NCBI GenBank assembly: GCA_963744735.1
Contig: CAVUVH010000034.1
Coordinates: forward strand, 248,001-312,000
Length of the DNA stretch: 64,000 nucleotides
Source of the DNA: RPQJ01 sp963744735
Lineage (GTDB): Bacteria > Pseudomonadota > Gammaproteobacteria > Steroidobacterales > Steroidobacteraceae
Direction of reading: 5' to 3'
Shown here: positions 9,684-17,872 of the stretch, in pieces
Numbering within the stretch: position 1 is the first letter of the stretch
How the letters are laid out: each line of letters opens with the position of its first letter
Notes under the pieces: model-generated
What the model saw: only the letters and a program-made list of their open reading frames with translations
Database searches by the model: none
Told to the model about the DNA's origin: nothing
Program-made: the position numbers and the translations under genes

Positions 9684-10910
9684 ATGAGTGACACACGCCG
9701 CGAACTGCTGCGCAACGCCGACTACACCCGGTACGTCGCCGCGCGCTTCCTGGGGTCGATCGCGGTGCAGATGCAGACCGTGGCCGTCGGCTGGCAGGTC
9801 TACGAGGTCACGCGCAGCCCGCTCGACCTGGGCCTGGTCGGCCTGTCGCAGTTCCTGCCGTTCGTGCTGCTGATCCTGCCGGCCGGTCATCTCGCCGACA
9901 CGCGCAACCGCCGCGGCATACTCGTCGCCTGCTACGCCCTGCTGCTGCTGTGTTCGGTGCTGCTTGCGCTGCTGGCCTGGCACGGGCTCAGGAGCGCGTG
10001 GCCGGTGTTCGGCGTGATGACGCTGTTCGGCATCGCGCGCGCGTTCGCGATGCCGGCGAGCCAGGCGCTGCTGCCCAACCTGGTCGACCGCCGGCATTTC
10101 GGCACGGCGGTCGCGTTCAACTCCTCGCTGTGGCAGGTGTCGACGATCGCCGGGCCGGCGCTCGGCGGCATGCTCTACCTGGCCGGCGCGACCACCGTGT
10201 ACTGCACGGTTGCCGTGCTGCTCGCGATCTCGTTCACCGCGCTGTCGCTGTTGCGTCGCGGCGCCGATCCGGCGGGGGCGGCCGCGGTGCCGCTCGACCG
10301 CAACGCGCTGCTCGAGGGCCTGCGCTTCGTGCGCGGCCGCCGGCCGGTGCTGGGCGCAATCTCGCTCGACCTGTTCGCGGTGCTGTTCGGTGGCGCGACG
10401 GCGCTGTTGCCGGTGTTTGCGGCCGACGTGCTGCACGTCGGACCCAGCGGCCTGGGCTGGCTGCGGGCCGCCCCGGGGGTCGGCGCGGCGATCACCGGCC
10501 TGGTGCTGAGCGCCTACCCGGTCACGCGCCATGTGGGCCGCTGGATGTTCGGCGGCGTGATCGTGTTCGGCCTCGCGACGCTGGTGTTCGGGATATCGAC
10601 CAGCTTCTGGCTCAGCCTGATCGCGCTGGCAGTGCTCGGCGCGGGGGACATGGTCAGCGTGTTCATCCGCCACCTGCTGGTGCAGCTGGAGACGCCGGAC
10701 GCCATCCGCGGGAGGGTCAGCGCCGTCAATTCGGTGTTCATCGGGGCCTCGAACGAACTCGGTGAGTTCGAATCGGGACTGGTGGCCGCGCTGATCGGGG
10801 CCGTGCCCGCTGTCATCGTGGGCGGCGGCGCGACGCTGCTGGTGGCGCTGGCGTGGACGCGCCTGTTTCCGGAACTGCGGACCATGGACCGGTTCCCTGA
10901 CCCCAGGTGA
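9684..10910 (+). CDS. MFS transporter (exporter-like)
   Basis: A protein of about 408 residues with around twelve hydrophobic helices. The start reads DYTRYVAARFLGSIAVQMQ, followed by the loop 2-3 motif GHLADTRNRR, and RNALLEGLRFVRGRRPVLGA lies in the central loop. This pattern is typical of the enterobactin-exporter-like (EntS/MFS_3) group. The substrate is unknown. The ATG at 9684 is favoured because translation from further upstream is low-complexity and non-hydrophobic. It ends just before the SOS-type box of the next gene. Confidence 0.85.
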   Translation: MSDTRRELLRNADYTRYVAARFLGSIAVQMQTVAVGWQVYEVTRSPLDLGLVGLSQFLPFVLLILPAGHLADTRNRRGILVACYALLLLCSVLLALLAWHGLRSAWPVFGVMTLFGIARAFAMPASQALLPNLVDRRHFGTAVAFNSSLWQVSTIAGPALGGMLYLAGATTVYCTVAVLLAISFTALSLLRRGADPAGAAAVPLDRNALLEGLRFVRGRRPVLGAISLDLFAVLFGGATALLPVFAADVLHVGPSGLGWLRAAPGVGAAITGLVLSAYPVTRHVGRWMFGGVIVFGLATLVFGISTSFWLSLIALAVLGAGDMVSVFIRHLLVQLETPDAIRGRVSAVNSVFIGASNELGEFESGLVAALIGAVPAVIVGGGATLLVALAWTRLFPELRTMDRFPDPR

Positions 10911-10913
10911 CAA

Positions 10914-10929
10914 CTGTATATATGTACAG
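10914..10929 (+). promoter_or_regulatory. LexA (SOS) box CTGT-N8-ACAG
   Basis: The sequence CTGTATATATGTACAG is a near-perfect match to the classical gammaproteobacterial LexA operator CTGT-N8-ACAG with an AT spacer. It ends 12 bases before the ATG of the radical SAM gene, an ideal place to block transcription or translation initiation. This implies induction of that gene by DNA damage. From memory, PA0069 of Pseudomonas aeruginosa is also LexA-controlled, which agrees. Confidence 0.85.
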
Positions 10930-10941
10930 TAGTCTCGGTTC

Positions 10942-12033
10942 ATGCGACGCGCCGACCGACTGTTCGTGGACAAGGGCCGCGGTGCCGTCACCAATCCGGC
11001 CGGCCGTTTCGACTCGACCTCGCTCGCACCCGCGGACGACGGCTGGGGCAGTCTCGATGTGCCGCCCGGCTCACCTGCAACGCAGCTGATTGCCGAATTT
11101 CCCCGGCATGCGATCACCACGAATCGCTCGCCGGACGTCCCCTTCGACCAGTCGCTGAACCCGTACCAGGGCTGCGAGCACGGCTGCATCTACTGCTTCG
11201 CGCGGCCAGCGCATGCCTACCTCAACCTGAGTCCCGGGCTCGATTTCGAGACGCGGATCTTCCACAAGCCGAAACTGGCCGCGCTGCTGCAGCAGGAGCT
11301 CGCCAACCCGCGCTACCAGTGCCGGGTGTTGCACATCGGCGGCAATACCGATCCCTACCAGCCGGCCGAGCGCGAGCTGCGCTCGACCCGCGCCGTGCTG
11401 GAACTGCTGCTCGAGCGGCGGCATCCGCTGTCGATCATCACCAAGGGCGCACTGATCCTGCGCGACATCGACCTGCTGCGCGAGCTGGCGGCGCTGCAAC
11501 TCGTCTCGGTGCACGTCAGCATCACCAGTCTCGACGACGCGCTCAAGCGCACGCTCGAGCCGCGCGCCGCCTCGCCACAGGCGCGGTTGCGGGTCGTGCG
11601 CGAACTCGCCGCCGCCGGCGTCCCGGTAGGGGTGATGATGGCGCCGGTCATACCTGCGCTGAACGATCACGAGATCGAACGGTTGCTGGCCGCAGTCGCG
11701 ACGGCAGGTGCGCAGAGAGCCTCCTTCATGCTGCTGCGCCTGCCGCTGGAGGTGGCCGGATTGTTCGAGGACTGGTTGCGACAGCACTATCCGGATCGCG
11801 CCGGGCGCGTCCTGAACCACCTGCGCGAGATGCGCGGTGGCCGGCTCAACGATCCCCGCTTCGGGCATCGTATGCGGGGCCAGGGCGCCTATGCCGCGCT
11901 GCTTTCGGCGCGCTTCGCCGCGGCGTGCCGACGTCACGGACTCGATACCGGGCCTGCGCCCCGCCTCGACACGACCCGGTTCCGGCGCGACCCGGGCCCG
12001 CCCGGGCAGCGAGGCCTGTTCGACGCAATATGA
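10942..12033 (+). CDS. PA0069-family radical SAM protein
   Basis: A 363-residue radical SAM enzyme of the PA0069/Rv2578c group. The iron-sulfur motif is CEHGCIYCF (CxxxCxxC, residues about 76-83). LHIGGNTDPYQPAERELRSTR is the family signature, and the N-terminus RADRLFVDKGRGA with NPAGRFD is also characteristic. The family is related to the spore photolyase-like branch of radical SAM proteins, and its role is presumed to be nucleic-acid related but is not established. A LexA box immediately upstream indicates SOS control and supports a DNA-damage role. Confidence 0.9.
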   Translation: MRRADRLFVDKGRGAVTNPAGRFDSTSLAPADDGWGSLDVPPGSPATQLIAEFPRHAITTNRSPDVPFDQSLNPYQGCEHGCIYCFARPAHAYLNLSPGLDFETRIFHKPKLAALLQQELANPRYQCRVLHIGGNTDPYQPAERELRSTRAVLELLLERRHPLSIITKGALILRDIDLLRELAALQLVSVHVSITSLDDALKRTLEPRAASPQARLRVVRELAAAGVPVGVMMAPVIPALNDHEIERLLAAVATAGAQRASFMLLRLPLEVAGLFEDWLRQHYPDRAGRVLNHLREMRGGRLNDPRFGHRMRGQGAYAALLSARFAAACRRHGLDTGPAPRLDTTRFRRDPGPPGQRGLFDAI

Positions 12034-12083
12034 CAGGGGGCCATGACAGGGCGCCGCTGCCGTGCGGCTGCGATGGCTTGTCG

Positions 12084-12089
12084 TATACT
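12084..12089 (+). promoter_or_regulatory. Candidate -10 element TATACT for the kinase/vWA gene cluster
   Basis: TTGTCGTATACTCGG lies 62 bases before the first lipoprotein gene of the eleven-gene cluster. The TATACTCG word recurs upstream of two other genes in this window. It is the only promoter-like sequence noticed for the cluster; no clear -35 was found. Confidence 0.4.
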
Positions 12090-12150
12090 CGGACGCTCCC
12101 AGCCTTGTCGCCGCCGCCACCGGCACGCTGGCCGCACCAGGAGGACCGCC

Positions 12151-12948
12151 ATGGATCACGCAGGCCCTGCACGCCGCTCCGCGGCGACCGGCATCGCGCA
12201 CCGCCGTGCCATGGCGGGAACCGGCGTGCTCGCGCTGCTCGTCAGCGGCTGCATGACGTCGAAGGTCGACGAGACGCGACAGGTGGCGTCGCCGATCCTG
12301 GCCGACGAATCCATCGTGCTGCTGAAGAAGCCGCAGCTCGAGGGTGTCGGCACGGAAGAGGAATTCCTCGATTGCGTGCAGCAGAAGCTGGGCGGCGAAC
12401 TGATCCATCCAGAGGAGGGTCAGGACACAGTCAAGAGCACTGCGCGAACGCCATTCAAGATCTACGGCGAGCAGGAGTTCACCGACGCGCTGTTTCCCTG
12501 GTTCGAACCGAGCACGGCCCCGGCCAACGCCGAGGGACTGCGCTTCCTGCTGCAGCGCCCGGGCGTGATGCCCCGCCTGCAGCAGATCGGCGTGCGTTAC
12601 GTCGTCTGGATCGATGGCAATACGCAGCAGACCGACAGCGGCGGCAGCGTGGCCTGCGCCGTGGGGCCGGGCGGTGGTGGCTGCTTCGGTGTCGGCTGGT
12701 GGGAAAAGGAGTCCGGTTACGTGGCGTCGGTCTGGGACATGCAGACGGCCGCCGAGATCGGGTCCGTCAGCGCCGATGTCAGCGGCACCTCGGTGCTGAT
12801 CGGCGCCATTGCCCCCATCCCGATCATCACGCCGGTGCGCCGCACGGCGTGCGACCGGCTGAGCGAGCAGTTGCGCTCGTTCCTCGTTGGCGATGATCTC
12901 GCGCCAGCCCCTGGCGGGGGTGCCGGCCGGGGCGCGGGTTCGCGCTGA
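12151..12948 (+). CDS. Conserved lipoprotein, first gene of the kinase/channel/vWA cluster
   Basis: A 265-residue lipoprotein. The lipobox is LLVSGC with mature Cys near residue 34, and AGGAGG lies 6 bases before the ATG. The mature domain contains TEEEFLDCVQQKL, ALFPWFEPSTAP, GVRYVVWIDGNTQ and a Gly/Cys patch CAVGPGGGGCFGVGWWEKE, then SVWDMQTAAEIGSVSAD and AACDRL-like Cys near the end. I recognise it only as a conserved hypothetical lipoprotein; the pattern hints at a mixed alpha/beta envelope domain. It is the leftmost gene of a co-directional run to 25713 and may be an outer-membrane partner of that machine. Confidence 0.75.
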   Translation: MDHAGPARRSAATGIAHRRAMAGTGVLALLVSGCMTSKVDETRQVASPILADESIVLLKKPQLEGVGTEEEFLDCVQQKLGGELIHPEEGQDTVKSTARTPFKIYGEQEFTDALFPWFEPSTAPANAEGLRFLLQRPGVMPRLQQIGVRYVVWIDGNTQQTDSGGSVACAVGPGGGGCFGVGWWEKESGYVASVWDMQTAAEIGSVSADVSGTSVLIGAIAPIPIITPVRRTACDRLSEQLRSFLVGDDLAPAPGGGAGRGAGSR

Positions 12949-13039
12949 GGTTGAACCGCCGGCCGTTCCCGGCATCCAAGCAAGCAGGACCGTGCGGACA
13001 GACCGTCCGCCGGCCCCCAGGGTACCCCCAGGAATGCGC

Positions 13040-14288
13040 ATGACCGAGAGATGGGCAAAGTTAATGCTGGTAGCCGGCGTCACGCTGGCGACGAGCGGCT
13101 GCCTGACCACCAGTTCCAGCTCGATGCCGGGCGGCCTGCCGGGATCGACCCCGCCGCCACCCAGTTCGGGCAGCTCCGGCGGCTCTGGCAGTTCGGGCGG
13201 GTCTTCGTCACCGTCGGGCGGCAGCAGTGGTGGCGGTGGCGCGGAAGGCCCCGCCTCGACCACGGGATCCGGGTCGAGTTCCAGCTTTCCCAGTCCGTCG
13301 GGCCAGGACGGTGGCAGTGCCGGGACGACCGGCGGTGCCTCCGGCAGTGTCGGCTCGACTGGCTCCCAGGAGCAGGGCTCCCAGGACGGACAGTCGCCCG
13401 GTTCGGGCGGTTCTGCGCCACCCCAGCCACAGGGCTGGCCGTCGCCGCCGGCGCAGGGCGACAAGTCGCAAGGTTCGGGCACCCAGCAGGGCTCGGGTTC
13501 CACCCAGGGTTCGGGCACCCAGCAGGGTTCTGGCTCGACACAGGGTTCAGGTTCGACCCAGGGTTCGGGCACCCAGCAGGGCTCGGGCAGCAACCAGGGT
13601 TCTGGCTCGGCCCAGGGTTCGGGTACCAACCAGGGCTCGGGTTCCAATCAGGGTTCGGGCACCCAGCAAGGATCTGGTGCCCAGGCGTCAGGGTCCGCAG
13701 GCGGTTCCGGCCGCAGTGCGTCGACCGGCGGTTCGACCCAGGGAGCTGGCGGCGGCGCCGCGGGTGGAGCTGGCGGCGGCCCGAGCACGACTGAAGATCG
13801 TCGCGCCGAGATCGATCGTCGCTTCGACGAAACATTCGCCGTTTTTGACGAACGCATGCGCAAGGAACAGGAAGCAGTGTCGCAGGAGCGCGCGGGGCGC
13901 TCGGGCGGCGGTGCCGCGGGCGATGGCAGCGAAGGCGAAGGCAGCGAGGGCGATGGCGGCGAGGGCGGCAGCGCCGAGGACGGCACGGGCGGCGACGGCC
14001 AGGGCGGCCCCGGCGAGGGTTCCAGCACCGCGTGGCGCGGGTGACGGAAGCGGCGATTCCGGCGGTGAAACCGCCGCGGGATCAGGCACGGAAGGGGGCG
14101 GTGGCGGCGTCGGCGGCGGCGCCAAGGGCGGCTCGGGACCCAGCGCCGTTCCGTCGGACATTCCGGACGGCCGCGACGATGACATCGTCGCGCGACAATT
14201 GCGCGAAGCCGCGACCAAGGAAACGGACCCGGAGCTGCGCGAGCGGCTCTGGGAGGAATATCGCAAGTACAAGCAGAGCACGCAGTGA
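13040..14288 (+). CDS. Gly/Ser/Gln-repeat lipoprotein (frame-disrupted)
   Basis: A low-complexity lipoprotein of about 415 residues. The signal is LMLVAGVTLATSGC, followed by a Ser/Gly/Pro-rich linker, then twelve tandem six-residue repeats of the type QGSGxx. After this come a charged coiled-coil-like stretch (DRRAEIDRRFDETFAVFDERM), more Gly-rich sequence, and a compact charged tail (DIPDGRDDDIVARQLREA ... LWEEYRKYK). The frame breaks near 14030; dropping one base joins the Gly-rich stretch to the conserved tail. The tail, not the linker, is likely the functional end. Starts at 13034 and 13040 are both possible; 13040 is better spaced from AGGA. It is translationally coupled to the next gene. 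Confidence 0.7.
13469..13684 (+). repeat. Twelve tandem 18-bp repeats encoding QGSGxx
   Basis: Exactly 216 bases made of twelve 18-bp units, each starting CAGGG or CAAGG followed by TTCGGG or a close variant. The last two codons alternate among ACCCAG, TCCACC, AGCAAC and similar. Units differ mainly at third positions and in the final two codons. The array lies in frame inside the lipoprotein gene, so copy-number change would lengthen or shorten a flexible linker without a frameshift. Confidence 0.9.
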
Positions 14289-15544
14289 CCCCCTCGACCC
14301 GCATGCCGTTGGTCGCGCGCGCAGCGCGCGGCGCCATCGCCGCAGCTGCCTGCCTGGCGTTCGCTGCCGGCTGCGTCGTGCAGGACCAGAGGCCGGTGGT
14401 GCCGATCGTCGCGCAGAAAGCGACCGTCGAAATCCCGCAGGACGAACTGCTCGACGTCGGGATCCGTCTGTTCGATCCCAACGTGCCTGCCGAGCAAGTG
14501 GACCAGGAGCGGCAGCGCGTCTTCCCGGACGTGCGCAAGGCCGAGTCCCGCTACCTGCCGGTCCTGTTGCGCGACACGCTCGAAGGCACGGGGCAATGGG
14601 GGCAGGTGCGCGTGCTGTCGGACGCGAGCTCCGTCAGCGACGTCAACGTGTCTGGACGCATCCTGCAATCCGATGGCAGCGTACTGCGGCTTGCGCTCAA
14701 GGTGACGGATGCCACCGGACGGGTCTGGCTGGAGAGGGAATACGAGGGTGTCGCGGATGTCCGCGCCTACAAGGACGGCGGCACCCGGCCACGCGACCCG
14801 TTCGACAACCTCTATGCGACCATCGCCAACGACCTGCTGGCTGCGCGCACCGCGCTGACACGCGAGCAGCGGGTGCAGGTGCACCAGGTGGCGAACCTGA
14901 GGTTCGCGGCGGAGCTCGCGCCCTACGCCTTCGACCCGTATCTCGCGCGCGACCCGAAGCGCGGCACGTATGCCATCGCGCGGCTGCCCGCGCAGGACGA
15001 TCCCGTCGTGCAGCGCATGGAGCGCGTGCGCGAGCGCGACTATGCGCTGGTCGACACGCTCAACGAGCATTACAGCAATTTTGGCGAGAGCATCGACGTG
15101 GCGTACAGCAACTGGCGCCGGTACTCGCACGAGGAACTCGAGGCCGAGGCCGAGGCGAAGCGCAAGGCGATGACGCGCCAGCTGCTCGGCGCCGCGGCGA
15201 TCATCGGCGGCGTGGTCGCCGGCAGCAATTCGAGCAGCAGCGCCGGTTCCGCGGCCTCGACCGCGGCCGTGATCGGCGGCATCTACGCTTTCAAGAGCGG
15301 CTACGAGATGCGCTCCGAGGTCAAGATGCACGGTGAGTCGCTCAAGCAGCTCGGCAATTCGTTCCAGAACGAGGTTCAACCGAGCGTGGTCGACATCGAA
15401 GGCCGCACGCTGGAACTGAAAGGCTCCGCCGAACAGCAGTACGCCGAATGGCGGCGCCTGCTGCGCGAGCTGTACGAGGACGAGACCGGCCTGCCGGCGA
15501 CGCCTGCCGCTGCCGCCACCGCACCGGCGGTCATGAAGCCCTGA
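14285..15544 (+). CDS. Conserved lipoprotein with C-terminal glycine-zipper-like segment
   Basis: A 419-residue lipoprotein. It starts with GTG overlapping the previous stop by four bases, so it is translationally coupled. Signal and lipobox are LAFAAGC. The N-terminal half (EIPQDELLDVGIRLFDPN, ESRYLPVLLRDTLEGTGQWG, then a strand-rich region) resembles the LpoB/CsgG-like class of envelope lipoproteins, but only loosely. The C-terminal half has a helical region, an Ala/Gly/Ser-rich hydrophobic segment (LLGAAAIIGGVVAGSNSSSS ... AVIGGIYAFKSGYEM), and LGNSFQNEVQPSVVDIEGRT. The second hydrophobic segment could insert in a membrane. Function unknown; placed in the cluster by coupling. Confidence 0.7.
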   Translation: MTPSTRMPLVARAARGAIAAAACLAFAAGCVVQDQRPVVPIVAQKATVEIPQDELLDVGIRLFDPNVPAEQVDQERQRVFPDVRKAESRYLPVLLRDTLEGTGQWGQVRVLSDASSVSDVNVSGRILQSDGSVLRLALKVTDATGRVWLEREYEGVADVRAYKDGGTRPRDPFDNLYATIANDLLAARTALTREQRVQVHQVANLRFAAELAPYAFDPYLARDPKRGTYAIARLPAQDDPVVQRMERVRERDYALVDTLNEHYSNFGESIDVAYSNWRRYSHEELEAEAEAKRKAMTRQLLGAAAIIGGVVAGSNSSSSAGSAASTAAVIGGIYAFKSGYEMRSEVKMHGESLKQLGNSFQNEVQPSVVDIEGRTLELKGSAEQQYAEWRRLLRELYEDETGLPATPAAAATAPAVMKP

Positions 15545-15554
15545 GCAGCACGCG

Positions 15555-17872
15555 ATGATCCTGCGGACGACGCTCACGAGCGGGCAGGTGCTGGCTGCGC
15601 GCTACGAACTGGTGCGGGCCCTGGCGACCGGTCACGACCAGGCCACCTGGCTTGCGCGCGACCTGCGCGCAACGGGCGAAGTCGTGCTGCGGGTGCGGAG
15701 CGCGAGCGACGCCGGCGCACCGGGACCCGCCGTCGATCACCCGGCCTTGCAGGCACCGCACGCGTCACTGCGCGACGGCGATATGGCCTTCGACGTCTTC
15801 GATTACCTGCCGGGCGGGGAGATCGGCCGGCTGCGCGGCCGGCCCTGGCCGCTGGTCGTGCGGCGCCTGCTGCCGGTGATCGACGCGCTGCAGGCACTGC
15901 ATGCGGCGGGCTGGACGCACGGCGACCTCAAGTCGGCGAACGTGCTGCTTGACGCGGAGGGCCTGGCGCGGCTGATCGACCTTGGCAGTGCGCGTCGGCT
16001 TGGTGAGGTGCAGCCCGCAGGCGCCTCGCCTTATTCGACCAGCCCTGAACGCCTCGATGGCGCGCCGGCCGCGGTTGCCGACGATATCTACGCGCTCGGC
16101 GTGCTGCTGTACGAATTGCTGAGCGGCCATCCGCCGTTCTATCCGGACATCAACGAGCAGCGCGTGCGCACCGAGGTGCCGCCGCCCGTGTCAGGGCGAC
16201 CGTCACCGCCGGAAGCATTGCGCGCGCTGGTCGCGCAGTGCCTGGCGAAACAGCCGCGCAGGCCGCCCCGCGTCGATGGCGGCTGTGCATGACGCACTGG
16301 CGGCGGTCCTGGCGACGGCGCCGGCGGAGGATGCGGCCGAAATGCCTGCCGGCAGCGACACGCCGCGACAACCGCGGCCGCCCGTAGAGGCATTGCCGGT
16401 GCGGCCGCAGTGGCGCCGCAGCGGCGCGCCAGCACCGTCAGCGAGCACGCTGCGCAACGAGGGCTTCCGGCGCGGATTGCTGGTGGGCGCCATGGCGTTG
16501 TTGCTGCTTGCGGCAGGCTTCACGTTCGTCGTCCTGCCCGATCTCGTCGCGTCGCGCGCCGGCCGCGCGCCTGTGCCGGCGAGTGCGCCTGCCCCGGCGT
16601 CGGTCACGCCGCCGGCTCCGGCGGTGGCCGATCTCGAGCGGCTTGCCGGCCTGAAGCGGCAGGCCGAGGAGCGCCGCGCGCCGCTGGCCGAGCAGTCTGC
16701 AGCGGCTGCAGCAGCGCGACGTGGCGAGCTGGGGCGGCGAGGCCTTTGCGCGAGCGCAGGCGGAACTGATCGCGGGCGATGCCGCCATGGCCGACCGCAG
16801 GTACGAGCAGGCCGTGACGCGATTCGAATCCGCCGCGGCCGCACTGACCGCGCTGGAGCAGCGCCTGCCGGCGGTGGTGAGTGAACGCCTGGCCGCGGCG
16901 CAGGCGGCCTTCGCCGCGGGACGCGCCGACGAAGCGCAGCAGAAGTTCACGGCCGTGCTGGCCGCAGCGCCCGACAATGCCGCCGCGCGAGCGGGCCTGG
17001 CGCGCGCCCGTGTGCTCGACGATGTGCTGCGTGCCACCGCCGCCGGCGCTGCCGCGGAGCAGGCCGGCCAGACCGATGCGGCGCTTGCGGCGTACCAGCG
17101 CGCACTGCAACTCGATCCCGCCACGGCGGTGGCGCGTGCCGGCATCGAGCGGTTGCGTTCGCGCGCGAGCAGCGATGCCTATTCCGCCGCGTTGTCGCAG
17201 GCGATGGCCGCGCTTGCGCGCCGCGACTACCCCGCCGCCGAGGCGGCGTTCGAGCGCGCCAACCGCATCCGGCCCGGCACGGCCGAAGTGGCCGACGGCC
17301 TGCAGCAGCTGCGGCGCGGCGCGGAGACACGCAGCCTCACCGCGACGCTCGAGCGCGCGGTTGCAGCGGAGCGCACCGAGTCCTGGTCGGAGGCGCTCGG
17401 CCTGTACCGGGAGGCGCTCAAGGTCGAGCCCGCGCTGCGCGCCGCGCAGGACGGCATCGAGCGTGTCGAGCCGCGCGCGATGCTCGATGCGGAACTGCAG
17501 ACGTTCCTCGACCGGCCCGAGCGCCTGTACAGCCCGTCGGGGCGGGACGTGGCGCGCAACGTGCTCGAGCGCGCCGCGCGTCAGCCCGCGCCCGGATCGC
17601 GGCTGCAGGCCCAGCAGTCGCGCCTGGCCGAACTGCTGCGCCAGGCCGAGACGCCGATCCGCGTGGCGCTCGCCTCCGACAGCGCGACCGACGTGCAGAT
17701 CTACCGGGTCGGTAAACTCGGCCTGTTCGAACGCCGTGACGTCGAACTGATGCCGGGCCGTTACACGGTCGTCGGCACGCGCCAGGGCTATCGCGACGTG
17801 CGCAAGGAACTGAACCTGTTGCCGGGAGCCGCGGCACCTATGCTCGTGGTCCGCTGCGAGGAACCGATTTGA
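15555..17872 (+). CDS. Transmembrane Ser/Thr protein kinase-like/TPR protein (frame-disrupted)
   Basis: A protein of about 770 residues once two one-base breaks (near 16250 and 16695) are joined. Residues 10-240 form a protein-kinase domain: HGDLKSANVLLD carries the catalytic Asp, Lys and Asn, LIDLG replaces DFG, and SPERL corresponds to APE. The beta3 Lys position reads VVLRV (Arg instead of Lys) and the glycine loop is degenerate. A Pro-rich linker and one membrane helix (LLVGAMALLLLAAGF) follow, then TPR-like helices (AYQRALQLDPATA, ALGLYREALKVEPAL) and a C-terminal PEGA-like strand domain (ELMPGRYTVVGTRQGYRDV). The kinase is cytoplasmic and the rest periplasmic by topology. It overlaps the next gene by 4 bases. 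It likely phosphorylates cluster proteins read by the FHA domains. Confidence 0.8.

Noticed and set aside
13469..13684. CRISPR-like array
   Set aside because: The 18-bp units are contiguous with no spacers and encode an in-frame QGSGxx linker.
11071..15577. Very long open frames on the minus strand opposite the lipoprotein genes
   Set aside because: They are compositional shadows of high-GC genes and the Gly/Ser repeat, with Pro/Trp-rich translation and no family features.
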